Below are positions 13,898 through 21,679 of a stretch of DNA of 64,000 nucleotides, piece after piece. Under the pieces are notes generated by a model. It was not told where the DNA came from. It searched no databases and saw nothing but the letters and a program-made list of their open reading frames with translations. The translations under genes were made by a program, and so were the position numbers. Each line of letters opens with the position of its first letter. Within the stretch, counting starts at the first letter, position 1. Source of the DNA: Serratia marcescens (GTDB lineage Bacteria; Pseudomonadota; Gammaproteobacteria; Enterobacterales; Enterobacteriaceae); NCBI RefSeq assembly GCF_006715005.1, contig NZ_VFMJ01000001.1, positions 2,418,001-2,482,000 on the forward strand, in the 5' to 3' direction.

Positions 13898-14195
13898 CTT
13901 TCCAAATCAATCTCCACCAATTGAAAATCACTCTGAACCCCCGCATACTACAAAACATAGCGATGGCAATGGTGGGGGTAGCGATATGCTTGAACGGGTA
14001 AAAAAACTTGAAGAAAAAATGTCTTCAATAGCCGTCGATGTTGCTATTTTGAAAGATAAAGTTGCGACCAAGGAAGACATACAATCCAACAAGGTTGAAC
14101 TCCACAAAGAGCTCAACGCTCAGACTTGGAAGATAGTTGTCGCCTTAGTAGTTGCAGTTACCTTAGCTGTTCTATCAAAATATTTCATAAAATAA
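13881..14195 (+). CDS. Coiled-coil protein with C-terminal membrane anchor (XhlA-like)
   Basis: This 104-residue protein starts at 13881 with GGGAGG five bases upstream, overlapping the previous gene by 17 bp. A flexible His/Gly-rich start leads into a coiled coil (MLERVKKLEEKMSSIAVDVA, then LKDKVATKEDI) and a single C-terminal membrane helix (WKIVVALVVAVTLAVLSKYF). This is the XhlA-type topology. Overlap suggests that it works with the upstream soluble protein as a membrane-tethered pair. Confidence 0.65.
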   Translation: MGQLYNFPNQSPPIENHSEPPHTTKHSDGNGGGSDMLERVKKLEEKMSSIAVDVAILKDKVATKEDIQSNKVELHKELNAQTWKIVVALVVAVTLAVLSKYFIK

Positions 14196-14243
14196 CCCCA
14201 TAAACATCGATCACCCGGCCACCGCGCCGGATTTTACGACACT

Positions 14244-14269
14244 AAACCGGCCCCGAGCCGGTTTTTTTT
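14244..14269 (+). terminator. Terminator of the repressor operon
   Basis: AAACCGGC and GCCGGTTT form an 8-bp stem around CCCGA, ending in a run of eight T. It closes the repressor and two-gene operon before pL. Confidence 0.92.
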
Positions 14270-14295
14270 GTGCCTGCAATCTACTAGCCCCATCA

Positions 14296-14314
14296 AATAA
14301 ACATTATGTTTAAT
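14296..14314 (+). promoter_or_regulatory. Operator upstream of pL
   Basis: AATAAACATTATGTTTAAT is a perfect palindrome about one central base. It is the best copy of the prophage operator family and lies 17 bp upstream of the pL -35. Confidence 0.8.
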
Positions 14315-14331
14315 TTCATCAACTCGAAAAG

Positions 14332-14360
14332 TTGACACAAGAATAAACATTGTGTTTAAT
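14332..14360 (+). promoter_or_regulatory. Promoter pL (rightward recombination/excision operon) with operator
   Basis: TTGACA (14332-14337), 17 bp and TTTAAT (14355-14360) have the same boxes and spacing as pR. The operator AATAAACATTGTGTTTAAT (14342-14360) covers the spacer and -10 exactly as at pR. It should drive the small genes, recE, recT, xis and int. Confidence 0.88.
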
Positions 14361-14438
14361 ACATCCATCGCAGCAACGAGTCATCAAGGCAGGACGCCCA
14401 CGAAGTAGCCGCCACCGGCGCATGAAAAGGTGGATGAG

Positions 14439-14519
14439 ATGACAGAGACAGGCGCGCAGCAGGTACGACGTTCTGACGCCGGGAAAGACCGGGGACGGCT
14501 GGAGAGACAGCGGGCATAA
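14439..14519 (+). CDS. Possible 26-residue leader ORF after pL
   Basis: ATG at 14439 with AGGTGG upstream opens MTETGAQQVRRSDAG and ends TAA at 14519. It is the first open frame of the pL transcript. It may be a short basic peptide or a translated leader; only position and the ribosome site support it. Confidence 0.35.
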   Translation: MTETGAQQVRRSDAGKDRGRLERQRA

Positions 14520-14545
14520 CCAATAATCAAGCTGAGGATTAACCA

Positions 14546-14743
14546 ATGATCAGCACCACTATTCCACATAGCGGAAAAGCGACACGATTCCGTAATAAGC
14601 GCACCGGCGCGGCATGGGTGGCACATTACGATATTCATTGCCAAGTATACCGGTTCGAGCCAACGGGTAACCTGCGGGCAATAAAAATGCCGTTTGAGTC
14701 ACGTGGCATTCCTGAATATTTCGAGCCTGCTGGCACGCACTGA
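14546..14743 (+). CDS. Small phage protein of 65 residues
   Basis: GAGG precedes the ATG at 14546 by eight bases. The protein begins MISTTIPHSGKATRFRNKRT and carries AWVAHYDIHCQVYRF, a compact basic/aromatic protein of unknown function. It is the first substantial gene of the pL operon. Confidence 0.6.
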   Translation: MISTTIPHSGKATRFRNKRTGAAWVAHYDIHCQVYRFEPTGNLRAIKMPFESRGIPEYFEPAGTH

Positions 14744-14818
14744 CATTTAAATTAGCAACACCCTATCTGCTGAATTAATCAGCCACGGGATCCCATTACC
14801 TAAAAACGGAGCATACCA

Positions 14819-15112
14819 ATGAGCAAGACTATTATTTTCAAATTGGCGCAAGTCAGCAATAACGTGGCAAAAGTATTTTCAAATGGTGAAGTCGCTGGAT
14901 ATATCGCACTCCCGGAAAATGAGCACCAGAATCAACGCCCTTTCGCTATCACCCATAATGGCAAAGATATTGGCTACGAGCATTGCGAAGTTTGCGCGAT
15001 TGAAGCTGTTGTCCGCCGCTTCGAGCGCATCGCGCTTGGGGTTGAGGTGCACCTCATCACGCCTAAAGAACCAGTCAGCTCTATAAAAATCAACGTGGTA
15101 TCGATTCATTAA
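14819..15112 (+). CDS. Small phage protein of 97 residues
   Basis: It is preceded by the recurring CGGAGCATACCA leader. The protein begins MSKTIIFKLAQVSNN and contains PFAITHNGKDIGYEHC, probably a mixed alpha/beta fold; no family recognised. A terminator-like hairpin follows 16 bp after its stop. Confidence 0.6.
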   Translation: MSKTIIFKLAQVSNNVAKVFSNGEVAGYIALPENEHQNQRPFAITHNGKDIGYEHCEVCAIEAVVRRFERIALGVEVHLITPKEPVSSIKINVVSIH

Positions 15113-15128
15113 TTGCTGTGTGTAGTTT

Positions 15129-15154
15129 CCCCGCCGTCGCTGGCGGGGCTTTTT
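15129..15154 (+). terminator. Terminator-like hairpin inside the pL operon
   Basis: CCCCGCC and GGCGGGG pair around a 6-nt loop and are followed by CTTTTT. It may attenuate transcription between the first small genes and the zinc protein and recE. Confidence 0.8.
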
Positions 15155-15157
15155 AGA

Positions 15158-15219
15158 ATATTGAAATGCGTCAAGCGTTTCCCTTCCGGGGCGTCAACTC
15201 GCAGGGCGCATTTCAATAT
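15158..15219 (+). repeat. 13-bp inverted repeat, long hairpin
   Basis: ATATTGAAATGCG (15158-15170) pairs perfectly with CGCATTTCAATAT (15207-15219) across 36 nt. It lies between the terminator at 15129-15154 and the ribosome site of the zinc protein. It could be a structured leader or a small RNA. Confidence 0.6.
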
Positions 15220-15241
15220 CAATCACCACGAGAGGTTATTT

Positions 15242-15469
15242 ATGGAAAAGTTATTTTCCCCTGTCGCGGCACGAAAGGCACAGGTGGAATATTGCAACAA
15301 TAAACACGTTCCACATTTCGCGCCAAACGATGGGATTTGTTTTCGTTGCAAAAAGGATATTTACCAGCAACACGGATTGCGTGGGTATGAAACCGGTATT
15401 TCGCTGGACGAAGCAAAAAACACCCATGTTATTTACTGCCCACACTGCAACCGCAGTTATTGCGATTAG
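15242..15469 (+). CDS. Small zinc-binding phage protein
   Basis: This 75-residue protein has GAGAGG before its ATG at 15242. Two zinc knuckles, CFRCKKD near residue 33 and CPHCNRSYCD at the end, imply one or two bound zinc ions. Such proteins are common next to recE in Rac-type prophages; the role is unknown. Confidence 0.7.
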   Translation: MEKLFSPVAARKAQVEYCNNKHVPHFAPNDGICFRCKKDIYQQHGLRGYETGISLDEAKNTHVIYCPHCNRSYCD

Positions 15470-15479
15470 AAAGTAAAAA

Positions 15480-15498
15480 GGCCCGCACAAGGCGGGCC
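15480..15498 (+). terminator. Hairpin after the zinc protein gene
   Basis: GGCCCGC and GCGGGCC form a 7-bp GC stem around ACAAG. No T-run follows, so it is more likely a processing or pause site than a full terminator ahead of recE. Confidence 0.45.
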
Positions 15499-15566
15499 AG
15501 TCTACCGGCTTTACGTCCCGGCGACGGGTTACCGGGGAACCACCCCCAATAACCGGAGCATAACCA

Positions 15567-15611
15567 ATGACCAACCGAAGCAGATCACTGATCGGCTGGC
15601 ATTGTACCTAA
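15567..15611 (+). CDS. Possible 14-residue leader peptide upstream of recE
   Basis: The recurring CCGGAGCATAACCA leader is followed by ATG at 15567 and a 14-codon frame, MTNRSRSLIGWHCT, ending 18 bp before recE. The strong ribosome site on so short a frame suggests a leader peptide or the remnant of a displaced gene. Confidence 0.35.
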   Translation: MTNRSRSLIGWHCT

Positions 15612-15629
15612 ACCTAGGAGAACTACACA

Positions 15630-18600
15630 ATGCAAAATGTTGCAGCCTATCTTTACAGGGCAAAACAGAAATCTGGGAAAAACCATCTTTTTACGTACTT
15701 TGAGGCGAAGTCTGACGATCACGCGGAGACAAAACGTGATTTTCTCTTCATGGAAGCTGGCCATTCAAAATCCGACTACTTCGCGCCGGTACGCATCGAT
15801 TTTCCAGTCGTGGACGAACTGCCCGCCGAGGGCGAATTCAGCGAAACGTTCTGGCTTACCTGGGCGCTGGAAAGCGACGCCAGCAAAACCTGTGTGCCGC
15901 GCGACACGCTTGATCCGTCCGTGGCATTCCCGAAACTGTATCCCTACATGACAAAACCTGCAGGTGGTGCAGGCGCAGCAGAAAACAGCAGGACCACTGA
16001 AAAAACGCAGGTGGTGCAGGAGCAGCAGAAAACAGCAGGTGAATACTTCGCATCGAGCCTCGACAAGCACACCGTGATCGCCGCGGCGTGGCTTTACGGC
16101 AATAACTGCCTGAAGCTGAACGACGAGCAATTGGCCGCGGCCAAAGCTCTGGTGATGGACGATGCGCAGCGCTACCCGCAAAACGTCATTCTGGCGCTGA
16201 CCAGCCTTAAACAGTTCGCACACACCTACCCGGAAATGCCGATCACTGCGATCTCGGGCATGAAAGCCATCTGGCCACCGTTCGGCAAGGTGCCGGAGCT
16301 GGGCAAACTGTGCCAATTCGCCACCGAATACCTCGACGCTACGGTAGAACAGCGCGCGGGCGTTATCACGAAGTGGCAAACCTCAGCGGCCGGCGGCGCC
16401 AAACCAGCCGAAACCGCGCCTGAGGGGCCATTGCGCACCGAATCCGGCGCAATCCTCACAAACGGCGCCGAACCGGCAACCGGCACGCCGATCGACTCTC
16501 TGCAGATGCTGGAAACCGTAATCGGCTGCGCGCTGTATCCGTCTGATTTCGACATTTCAAACCCGCCGGGCGCCATCATCCGTGCGGTCACCGAGATGAA
16601 AAAACGCAACGATGCGGCGCTGAAAGCGTGGAATGAGCAACTCAGCGCCACGCCTGGCGTTTTGCAGTTCTCCCGACAGGCGATTGTTGCACTAATCCGC
16701 GGGGCCGAAGAAAACCTGCACGTTACCCCCGGTGCGCTGCGCAGCTACATCAACGCCAATCTGATCGAAATCGACGGTAAACCTGCGCAAAAAAACGCGG
16801 AAAGCGTGCAACAAACTGGCGCCGAAGCGCAACAAACGGCCTCAAATCCGGGTGAAAAAGATGACGTGGTCGCCGAGTTCGAGACCGAGCGCCGCGCATG
16901 GCTTCGGGCTGAAATACGTGCGGCGCTGGCCGGAACGACTGGTGTTATGGATGAACGCGACGTTGCAGAATTGATTACTGCCATCGGAGACGTTTCGCAC
17001 GGCTCCATCGCTCGACTGCTGGCCAAGGAGATCGAACCGTGCGATCCATTCAACCAGCTAGTTGCCGATGATGTTCATCACCTCACCTGCGACGTTCTGG
17101 AAAATTGGCAGGATGAAAAGGATCCGCGCGTTGCTTATATCGATTCTCGCGTGGAGTTCTATCTGCAGGAAGCCCGCCGGGAATCAGAGAGAAAATATCA
17201 GGAACTGGCTACAGCCACCGACGCAAGCGCCAGCGGCGCGCTGCAGCAGGAAAACCCTGCGCCCGAGCGGGTTGACGCCTCAAATGAGGGCGTAAAAACG
17301 GAAGTCGCGCAGCAGCAACCCAGCGAACTCCGCAGTATGGGTGGTGGTCGACTTGACGTTTCCGAGTTGTTTGACGCGTCACCGCTGGCCAAGGTAGACG
17401 CCGCGGGCGCCACGACCGGCGACGATGTTCGCGAGTTCCTGGATTCGTCAACGGAAACGGCCGAGGTGTCAGGCGAAACAGCGGAATTGTCAGGTGAAAA
17501 CGTCGATACCGCGGCGCCAGTCGAAGTACAGAACGAGCCTGCCGCGGCAGTCGTCAACGCACCGCGCCGGGAAGAACCGGCAGCCCCTGCATACTTCGAG
17601 CCCGGCCGTTATCTGGATATTCCGAACGAGGTCTATCACAGCGCCAACGGCATCAGCAGCACGATGGCAAAGGACGCGCGGATCAGCCTGATGTATTACC
17701 ACGGCCGCCACGTTATCAAAACCATACAGCGCGAGCGCACCGATGCGCTGACGTTCGGCTCGTTGGTTCACGCGCTGGCGCTAGAACCTGAAAAGCTGGA
17801 CGAGGAATTCAGCGTTGAGCCTGTGATCCCCGAGGGGGCATTCACAGATACAGCATCGATGCGCGCATTTATCGAACAGCACAACGCCACCCTGCCGAAA
17901 CAGACCGACGCCGATACGCTGCGCGCCGTGATCGAGAAGCATAACGCCACCCTGCAAGCGCCGTATGCGCTGGGCGGCAACGCTGACGAAATCGGCCAGT
18001 TCTATATGCTGCTGCCACCGGAATTTCAGAGCATCCCAGAGGACGCAAAAATCACCGCCACGGCGATGAAAGCCTGCATCAAAGAGTACAACGCCACCCT
18101 GCCGGCGCCGTTGAAAACCACCGGCGGCCGCGACGCAATGCTGGAACAGTTGGCGACCATCGATCCGGAGTTTGTCGAGAAAGAGCGCGCGATTCCGGCG
18201 CCGTTGCCGGTCAGCGGCAGCAAAGAGGATATGGCCGCGCGTATCAAAACGATTTTGCCAACGGCGGTATTCGCCGACGAAGTGATCAGCGCATGGAAAA
18301 ATAACAACGACCAGCGCCAGACGATCACGCAGGCGCAGATGAAACACGCCAAGGCAATTCAGCGCGCCCTATTCACCCACCCATCGGCCGGGCAGTTGCT
18401 GAAGCACCCACAACGCGCGGTCGAGGTGAGCTATTTCGGCATCGATGAAGAAACCGGCCTCGAGCTGCGCGTACGTCCCGATCTAGAGATTGAGGCCGGC
18501 GGCCTGCGTACCGGTTTCGACCTGAAAACCGTCAGCATGGGTAACGTCAAGCAAAGTGCCCTGCGCGCCCGCCTGCACCGTGAAATCATCGAGCGCGATT

Positions 18601-18872
18601 ACCATCTGAGCGCAGGCATGTATTGCGATGTGGCGGCGCTGGATCAGTTTTTCTGGATCTTCGTCAACAAGGATGAGCACTACCACTGGGTCGCCATCGT
18701 TGAGGCCTCCGCTGACTTGCTCGAACTCGGACGCCTTGAGTACCGCAAAACTCTGCGGGATATCAAACAGGCACAGGATACCGGCGTGTGGCCAGAACCG
18801 ATCACCGAAGAAATCGTGGACGACATTAACGACTTTGACCAGCGCCGCATGGAAGCGCTGCGCGTAGCCTAA
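15630..18872 (+). CDS. recE: RecE-like exodeoxyribonuclease VIII
   Basis: This 1080-residue protein is a 5'-3' double-strand exonuclease that makes 3' tails for RecT annealing. The nuclease domain is C-terminal (about residue 650 on): LTFGSLVHALALEPEKLDEE, RVRPDLEIEAGGLRTGFDLK with the metal-binding Asp and Lys, then YHLSAGMYCD. It is longer than E. coli RecE (866 residues). The extra length comes from a low-complexity Ala/Glu/Thr-rich middle and an insert carrying degenerate HNATL repeats inside the nuclease domain. GGAG lies nine bases before the ATG. recT follows after 11 bp. Confidence 0.93.
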   Translation: MQNVAAYLYRAKQKSGKNHLFTYFEAKSDDHAETKRDFLFMEAGHSKSDYFAPVRIDFPVVDELPAEGEFSETFWLTWALESDASKTCVPRDTLDPSVAFPKLYPYMTKPAGGAGAAENSRTTEKTQVVQEQQKTAGEYFASSLDKHTVIAAAWLYGNNCLKLNDEQLAAAKALVMDDAQRYPQNVILALTSLKQFAHTYPEMPITAISGMKAIWPPFGKVPELGKLCQFATEYLDATVEQRAGVITKWQTSAAGGAKPAETAPEGPLRTESGAILTNGAEPATGTPIDSLQMLETVIGCALYPSDFDISNPPGAIIRAVTEMKKRNDAALKAWNEQLSATPGVLQFSRQAIVALIRGAEENLHVTPGALRSYINANLIEIDGKPAQKNAESVQQTGAEAQQTASNPGEKDDVVAEFETERRAWLRAEIRAALAGTTGVMDERDVAELITAIGDVSHGSIARLLAKEIEPCDPFNQLVADDVHHLTCDVLENWQDEKDPRVAYIDSRVEFYLQEARRESERKYQELATATDASASGALQQENPAPERVDASNEGVKTEVAQQQPSELRSMGGGRLDVSELFDASPLAKVDAAGATTGDDVREFLDSSTETAEVSGETAELSGENVDTAAPVEVQNEPAAAVVNAPRREEPAAPAYFEPGRYLDIPNEVYHSANGISSTMAKDARISLMYYHGRHVIKTIQRERTDALTFGSLVHALALEPEKLDEEFSVEPVIPEGAFTDTASMRAFIEQHNATLPKQTDADTLRAVIEKHNATLQAPYALGGNADEIGQFYMLLPPEFQSIPEDAKITATAMKACIKEYNATLPAPLKTTGGRDAMLEQLATIDPEFVEKERAIPAPLPVSGSKEDMAARIKTILPTAVFADEVISAWKNNNDQRQTITQAQMKHAKAIQRALFTHPSAGQLLKHPQRAVEVSYFGIDEETGLELRVRPDLEIEAGGLRTGFDLKTVSMGNVKQSALRARLHREIIERDYHLSAGMYCDVAALDQFFWIFVNKDEHYHWVAIVEASADLLELGRLEYRKTLRDIKQAQDTGVWPEPITEEIVDDINDFDQRRMEALRVA

Positions 18873-18883
18873 GGAGCATACCA

Positions 18884-20002
18884 ATGAGCAACCAACTTGC
18901 ACTGATCCAGAAAGACTTGGCAGAACAGCTGGCACCGGCAAAGGAGATTTTGCCGAGCCACGTCAGCTTTGAAAAATTTACCAGCGCCGCCGCCGTGGCG
19001 CTGGCCAACAACAAAGATCTGTTTGGCGCCGACCGCCAGAGCGTGATTAACGCCCTGTCATCTTGTGCTAAAGACGGGCTGATCCCCGATGGGCGCGAGG
19101 CGGCCCTTGTCGTTTACAAGACGAAAAACGCCGATGGTCAGTGGATCCCTCGAGCGCAGTATTTGCCGATGATCGATGGCGTTATGAAGCGCGCCCGCCA
19201 GTCAGGCGAGGTTTCTATCATCGCAGCCCGCGCGCTGTACGCTAACGATAAATTCCGGGTATGGATGGATGAGGACGGCGAACACGTGTTCTACGAACCC
19301 AATCTGCTCGACCGCGGGGAGATGATCGGCGCGTTCGCTTACGCCAAGATGCGCAGCGGCGAACTGCAATTTGAAGTGATGAACCTGCAGGACATTGAAA
19401 AGGTTCGCGCGGCGAGCAAGAACAGCGACGGCGGCCCGTGGGTTAACTGGTTCGAGTCTATGTCCAGAAAATCCGTCATGCACCGCCTGTGCCGGCGGCT
19501 GCCGAATAACTCCGAGATCATGGAAATGCTCGAGCGCGGGCAAGAGATGGTTTGGCATAAAGAAAAAGACGTCACGCCGGACACCCGCGTAAGCGCCGGC
19601 CAGCTGATCGAGGCGGCTGATAAGGCGCCGGAGCCAGTTACTGAAAATTCAGATCCTGAAAAGATTGCTGAGGATATTCGCGGCAGCATCGACAAGATCA
19701 CCACCACCGCACAGGCGACGGATCTGCGCGCCTCAGTTGAAGAACTGAAAGCGCAGCTGGGGATCACCCTGTACACCGAGCTGAAAAACAAAATCGTGAA
19801 GCAGCACCACCGCCTGAACGCGATTGCCGGCCTGGGTGCCTCGATCGATACGGCCGGCAAGAACGGCGGCACCACAAGCCAGGAACGGGCAGAACTGGGC
19901 GCCCTCCTGCATCGCTCCGCGCGGTTCCTGACCGCTGATGAGGTTCAGCGCTATCAACAGGCGATCGATGATCTGTCGCCGGCGCAGGAGGCGGCATGCT
20001 GA
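18884..20002 (+). CDS. recT: RecT family single-strand annealing protein
   Basis: This 372-residue recombinase anneals complementary single strands produced by RecE. The conserved core (residues about 30-215) includes SFEKFTSAAAVALANN, LFGADRQSVINALSSCAKDG, IPRAQYLPMIDGVMKRAR and MSRKSVMHRLCRRLPN. It is about 100 residues longer than E. coli RecT (269). The added C-terminal part, from VSAGQLIEAADK on, is helical and may be an interaction domain. The start is preceded by the recurring GGAGCATACCA leader; the stop overlaps the next gene. Confidence 0.93.
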   Translation: MSNQLALIQKDLAEQLAPAKEILPSHVSFEKFTSAAAVALANNKDLFGADRQSVINALSSCAKDGLIPDGREAALVVYKTKNADGQWIPRAQYLPMIDGVMKRARQSGEVSIIAARALYANDKFRVWMDEDGEHVFYEPNLLDRGEMIGAFAYAKMRSGELQFEVMNLQDIEKVRAASKNSDGGPWVNWFESMSRKSVMHRLCRRLPNNSEIMEMLERGQEMVWHKEKDVTPDTRVSAGQLIEAADKAPEPVTENSDPEKIAEDIRGSIDKITTTAQATDLRASVEELKAQLGITLYTELKNKIVKQHHRLNAIAGLGASIDTAGKNGGTTSQERAELGALLHRSARFLTADEVQRYQQAIDDLSPAQEAAC

Positions 20003-20181
20003 CACTTATCGGCTTCCTCCTGTTGGTAAGCCCGTGTGGCCACGATGCGTGCGACGCGCTGCCGGTATCTGAACGGGTTTACTCAAGCCTGGCCGAATGC
20101 GAACAGGTGAAAGAGGCAATCCAATTGCGCCGCCCGCGCGCCGTTCTTTACTGCGGCGACGTTTACCGGCCGGAGAAATGA
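19996..20181 (+). CDS. Small exported or membrane protein, DUF1482-like
   Basis: This 61-residue protein starts with a hydrophobic stretch (MLTLIGFLLLVSPCG) and then carries VYSSLAECEQVKEAI with paired cysteines. It resembles DUF1482 proteins found beside recE/recT in enterobacterial prophages. The ATG overlaps the recT stop (ATGCTGA). Function is unknown; the cysteines suggest a periplasmic location. Confidence 0.55.
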   Translation: MLTLIGFLLLVSPCGHDACDALPVSERVYSSLAECEQVKEAIQLRRPRAVLYCGDVYRPEK

Positions 20182-20252
20182 TTTTCGAAAATCAAAACAC
20201 AACGCGGGCCACGAGTAAGATCGTGGCCGGTTGTGCGCAGGAGCATAACCAA

Positions 20253-20528
20253 ATGACTCAAAAACTGACTTTAGAAGAATGGTGCAACGAGATTTACCCA
20301 GGTAAAAAACCGTCTCTGCAAACCTTGCAGCGTTGGGCCAGGAACGGAAATTTCTACCCGGCAGCGGAAAAAGAAGGCCGCGAATATCGGCTGACACCAG
20401 GGACTATTTACATCAATCCCAAGGATCTCAATTTGGGTAGAAAAATAAAGGAAGCGCGAAGCATCGAGCCAGCTCGAGCTGCGTTTATGGAGAAGGTGCT
20501 CAATGACACGGCGAAGGGAGGGTTATGA
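20253..20528 (+). CDS. xis: Excisionase
   Basis: This 91-residue winged-helix directionality factor bends attachment-site DNA to favour excision. LEEWCNEIYPGKKPSLQTLQ and RWARNGNFYPAAEKEG form the MerR-like DNA-binding part, followed by YRLTPGTIYINP. The start at 20253 follows the recurring GGAGCATAACCAA leader. The stop lies immediately before the int start, giving coupled expression from pL. Confidence 0.85.
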   Translation: MTQKLTLEEWCNEIYPGKKPSLQTLQRWARNGNFYPAAEKEGREYRLTPGTIYINPKDLNLGRKIKEARSIEPARAAFMEKVLNDTAKGGL

Positions 20529-20529
20529 C

Positions 20530-21585
20530 ATGCGTTTGCCAAAAAACCTAACGTTTCGCAGCAAGGGTAAATCCTTCTATTGGCGCAACCCGGTCACCAA
20601 GCGGGAGATATCTCTGGGCCAGATCGCACGCCGTGACGCCATCGCACAGGCGATCGAAGCTAACCACTACATCGAACAGAACTACTCACCTGTCCTATTA
20701 CTGGAGAAAATCAAAGGCAGCCATGAGTACACACTGAATTCTTGGATCGAACGGTACGAGGTAATATTCAAACGCCGCCAGCTTGCCGAAAATACTTACA
20801 AGGTACGAAACGGGCAACTTGCCATTATCCGCGAGCGCTTGGGCGGCATGGTGCTGTCAAAGATCACGACTCGACACGTCGCAGAGTTCCTGGAGTTCTG
20901 GATCGCCCAGGACAAAAAAACAATGGCCGCCACTATGCGATCGGTACTGTCCGATATATTCCGCGAAGCAATCGTTGAAGGCCATATCGTAAACAATCCG
21001 GTAACACCCACCCGCGCCGCAAAAGTCGTGGTGAAGCGCGAACGCCTGGAACTGACGCAATACGGGCCTATTCGTGGCGCAGCAGACCCAATGCCGCCCT
21101 GGTTCGGCTTGGCGATGGATCTGGCTTTGGTTTCTGGCCAACGCCGCGAAGATCTGACACAGATGCGTTTTAGCCATGTCGTAGACGGCCGATTGCTTGT
21201 CGAGCAAGGGAAAACTGGCGCCATGATTTCCCTCCCCCTCGATCTGGAGCTGAAAATCGTAGGCCTCCGGCTCGGGACAGTGATCGATCGTTGCAGGTTG
21301 GTCAGCACTACAGACTTTATGATCAGCGCCGGCATCCGCAAAAATAGCCCAGATGGCTCGCTGCATCCTGATGGACTAACGAAAAAATTTGTTGCGGCGC
21401 GGAAGGCTTCAGGTTTGTCGTTCGAGGAAAATCCGCCGACATTTCACGAGATCAGAAGTTTAGCTGGCAGGCTGTATGAGAAGGAAAGAGGGAAAGATTT
21501 TGCGCAAAAACTGCTGGGGCATTCATCAGAAACGATGACGTTGAAATATCTCAATACGAGGGGGAAAGAGTACGTAATGCTGTAA
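20530..21585 (+). CDS. int: Tyrosine-type integrase
   Basis: This 351-residue lambda-family recombinase inserts and excises the prophage. The catalytic set is visible: Arg205 (GQRRED), Lys228, His306-x-x-Arg309 (HEIR), His331 (GHSS) and the nucleophile Tyr340 (LKYL). The N-terminal 60 residues form the arm-binding domain (KGKSFYWRNPVTKREISLGQ). The start at 20530 has GGGAGGG seven bases upstream, overlapping the xis end. Tandem TTCGAGT repeats just downstream are likely arm-type binding sites. Confidence 0.95.
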   Translation: MRLPKNLTFRSKGKSFYWRNPVTKREISLGQIARRDAIAQAIEANHYIEQNYSPVLLLEKIKGSHEYTLNSWIERYEVIFKRRQLAENTYKVRNGQLAIIRERLGGMVLSKITTRHVAEFLEFWIAQDKKTMAATMRSVLSDIFREAIVEGHIVNNPVTPTRAAKVVVKRERLELTQYGPIRGAADPMPPWFGLAMDLALVSGQRREDLTQMRFSHVVDGRLLVEQGKTGAMISLPLDLELKIVGLRLGTVIDRCRLVSTTDFMISAGIRKNSPDGSLHPDGLTKKFVAARKASGLSFEENPPTFHEIRSLAGRLYEKERGKDFAQKLLGHSSETMTLKYLNTRGKEYVML

Positions 21586-21679
21586 AAGACCGAATATCAA
21601 AATTCGAGTAAATTTCGAGTAAATTCGAGTTTCGCTGAAATAAACCAATAAAAACAATAACTTAAAAAAAGACCGAATA
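21584..21679. other. Probable prophage right attachment region (attR)
   Basis: AAAAGACCGAATA occurs at 21584-21596, at the int stop, and again at 21667-21679 inside the sdsR terminator. The junction between phage sequence and conserved host sequence falls at the second copy. The core cannot be fixed without the left end of the prophage. Confidence 0.55.
21603..21630. other. Candidate integrase arm-binding repeats (attR arm)
   Basis: TTCGAGT occurs at 21603-21609, 21614-21620 and 21624-21630, each in an AAATTCGAGTAAA-like context with 10-11 bp periodicity. Tandem direct repeats just outside int are the usual P'-arm sites. Confidence 0.6.
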
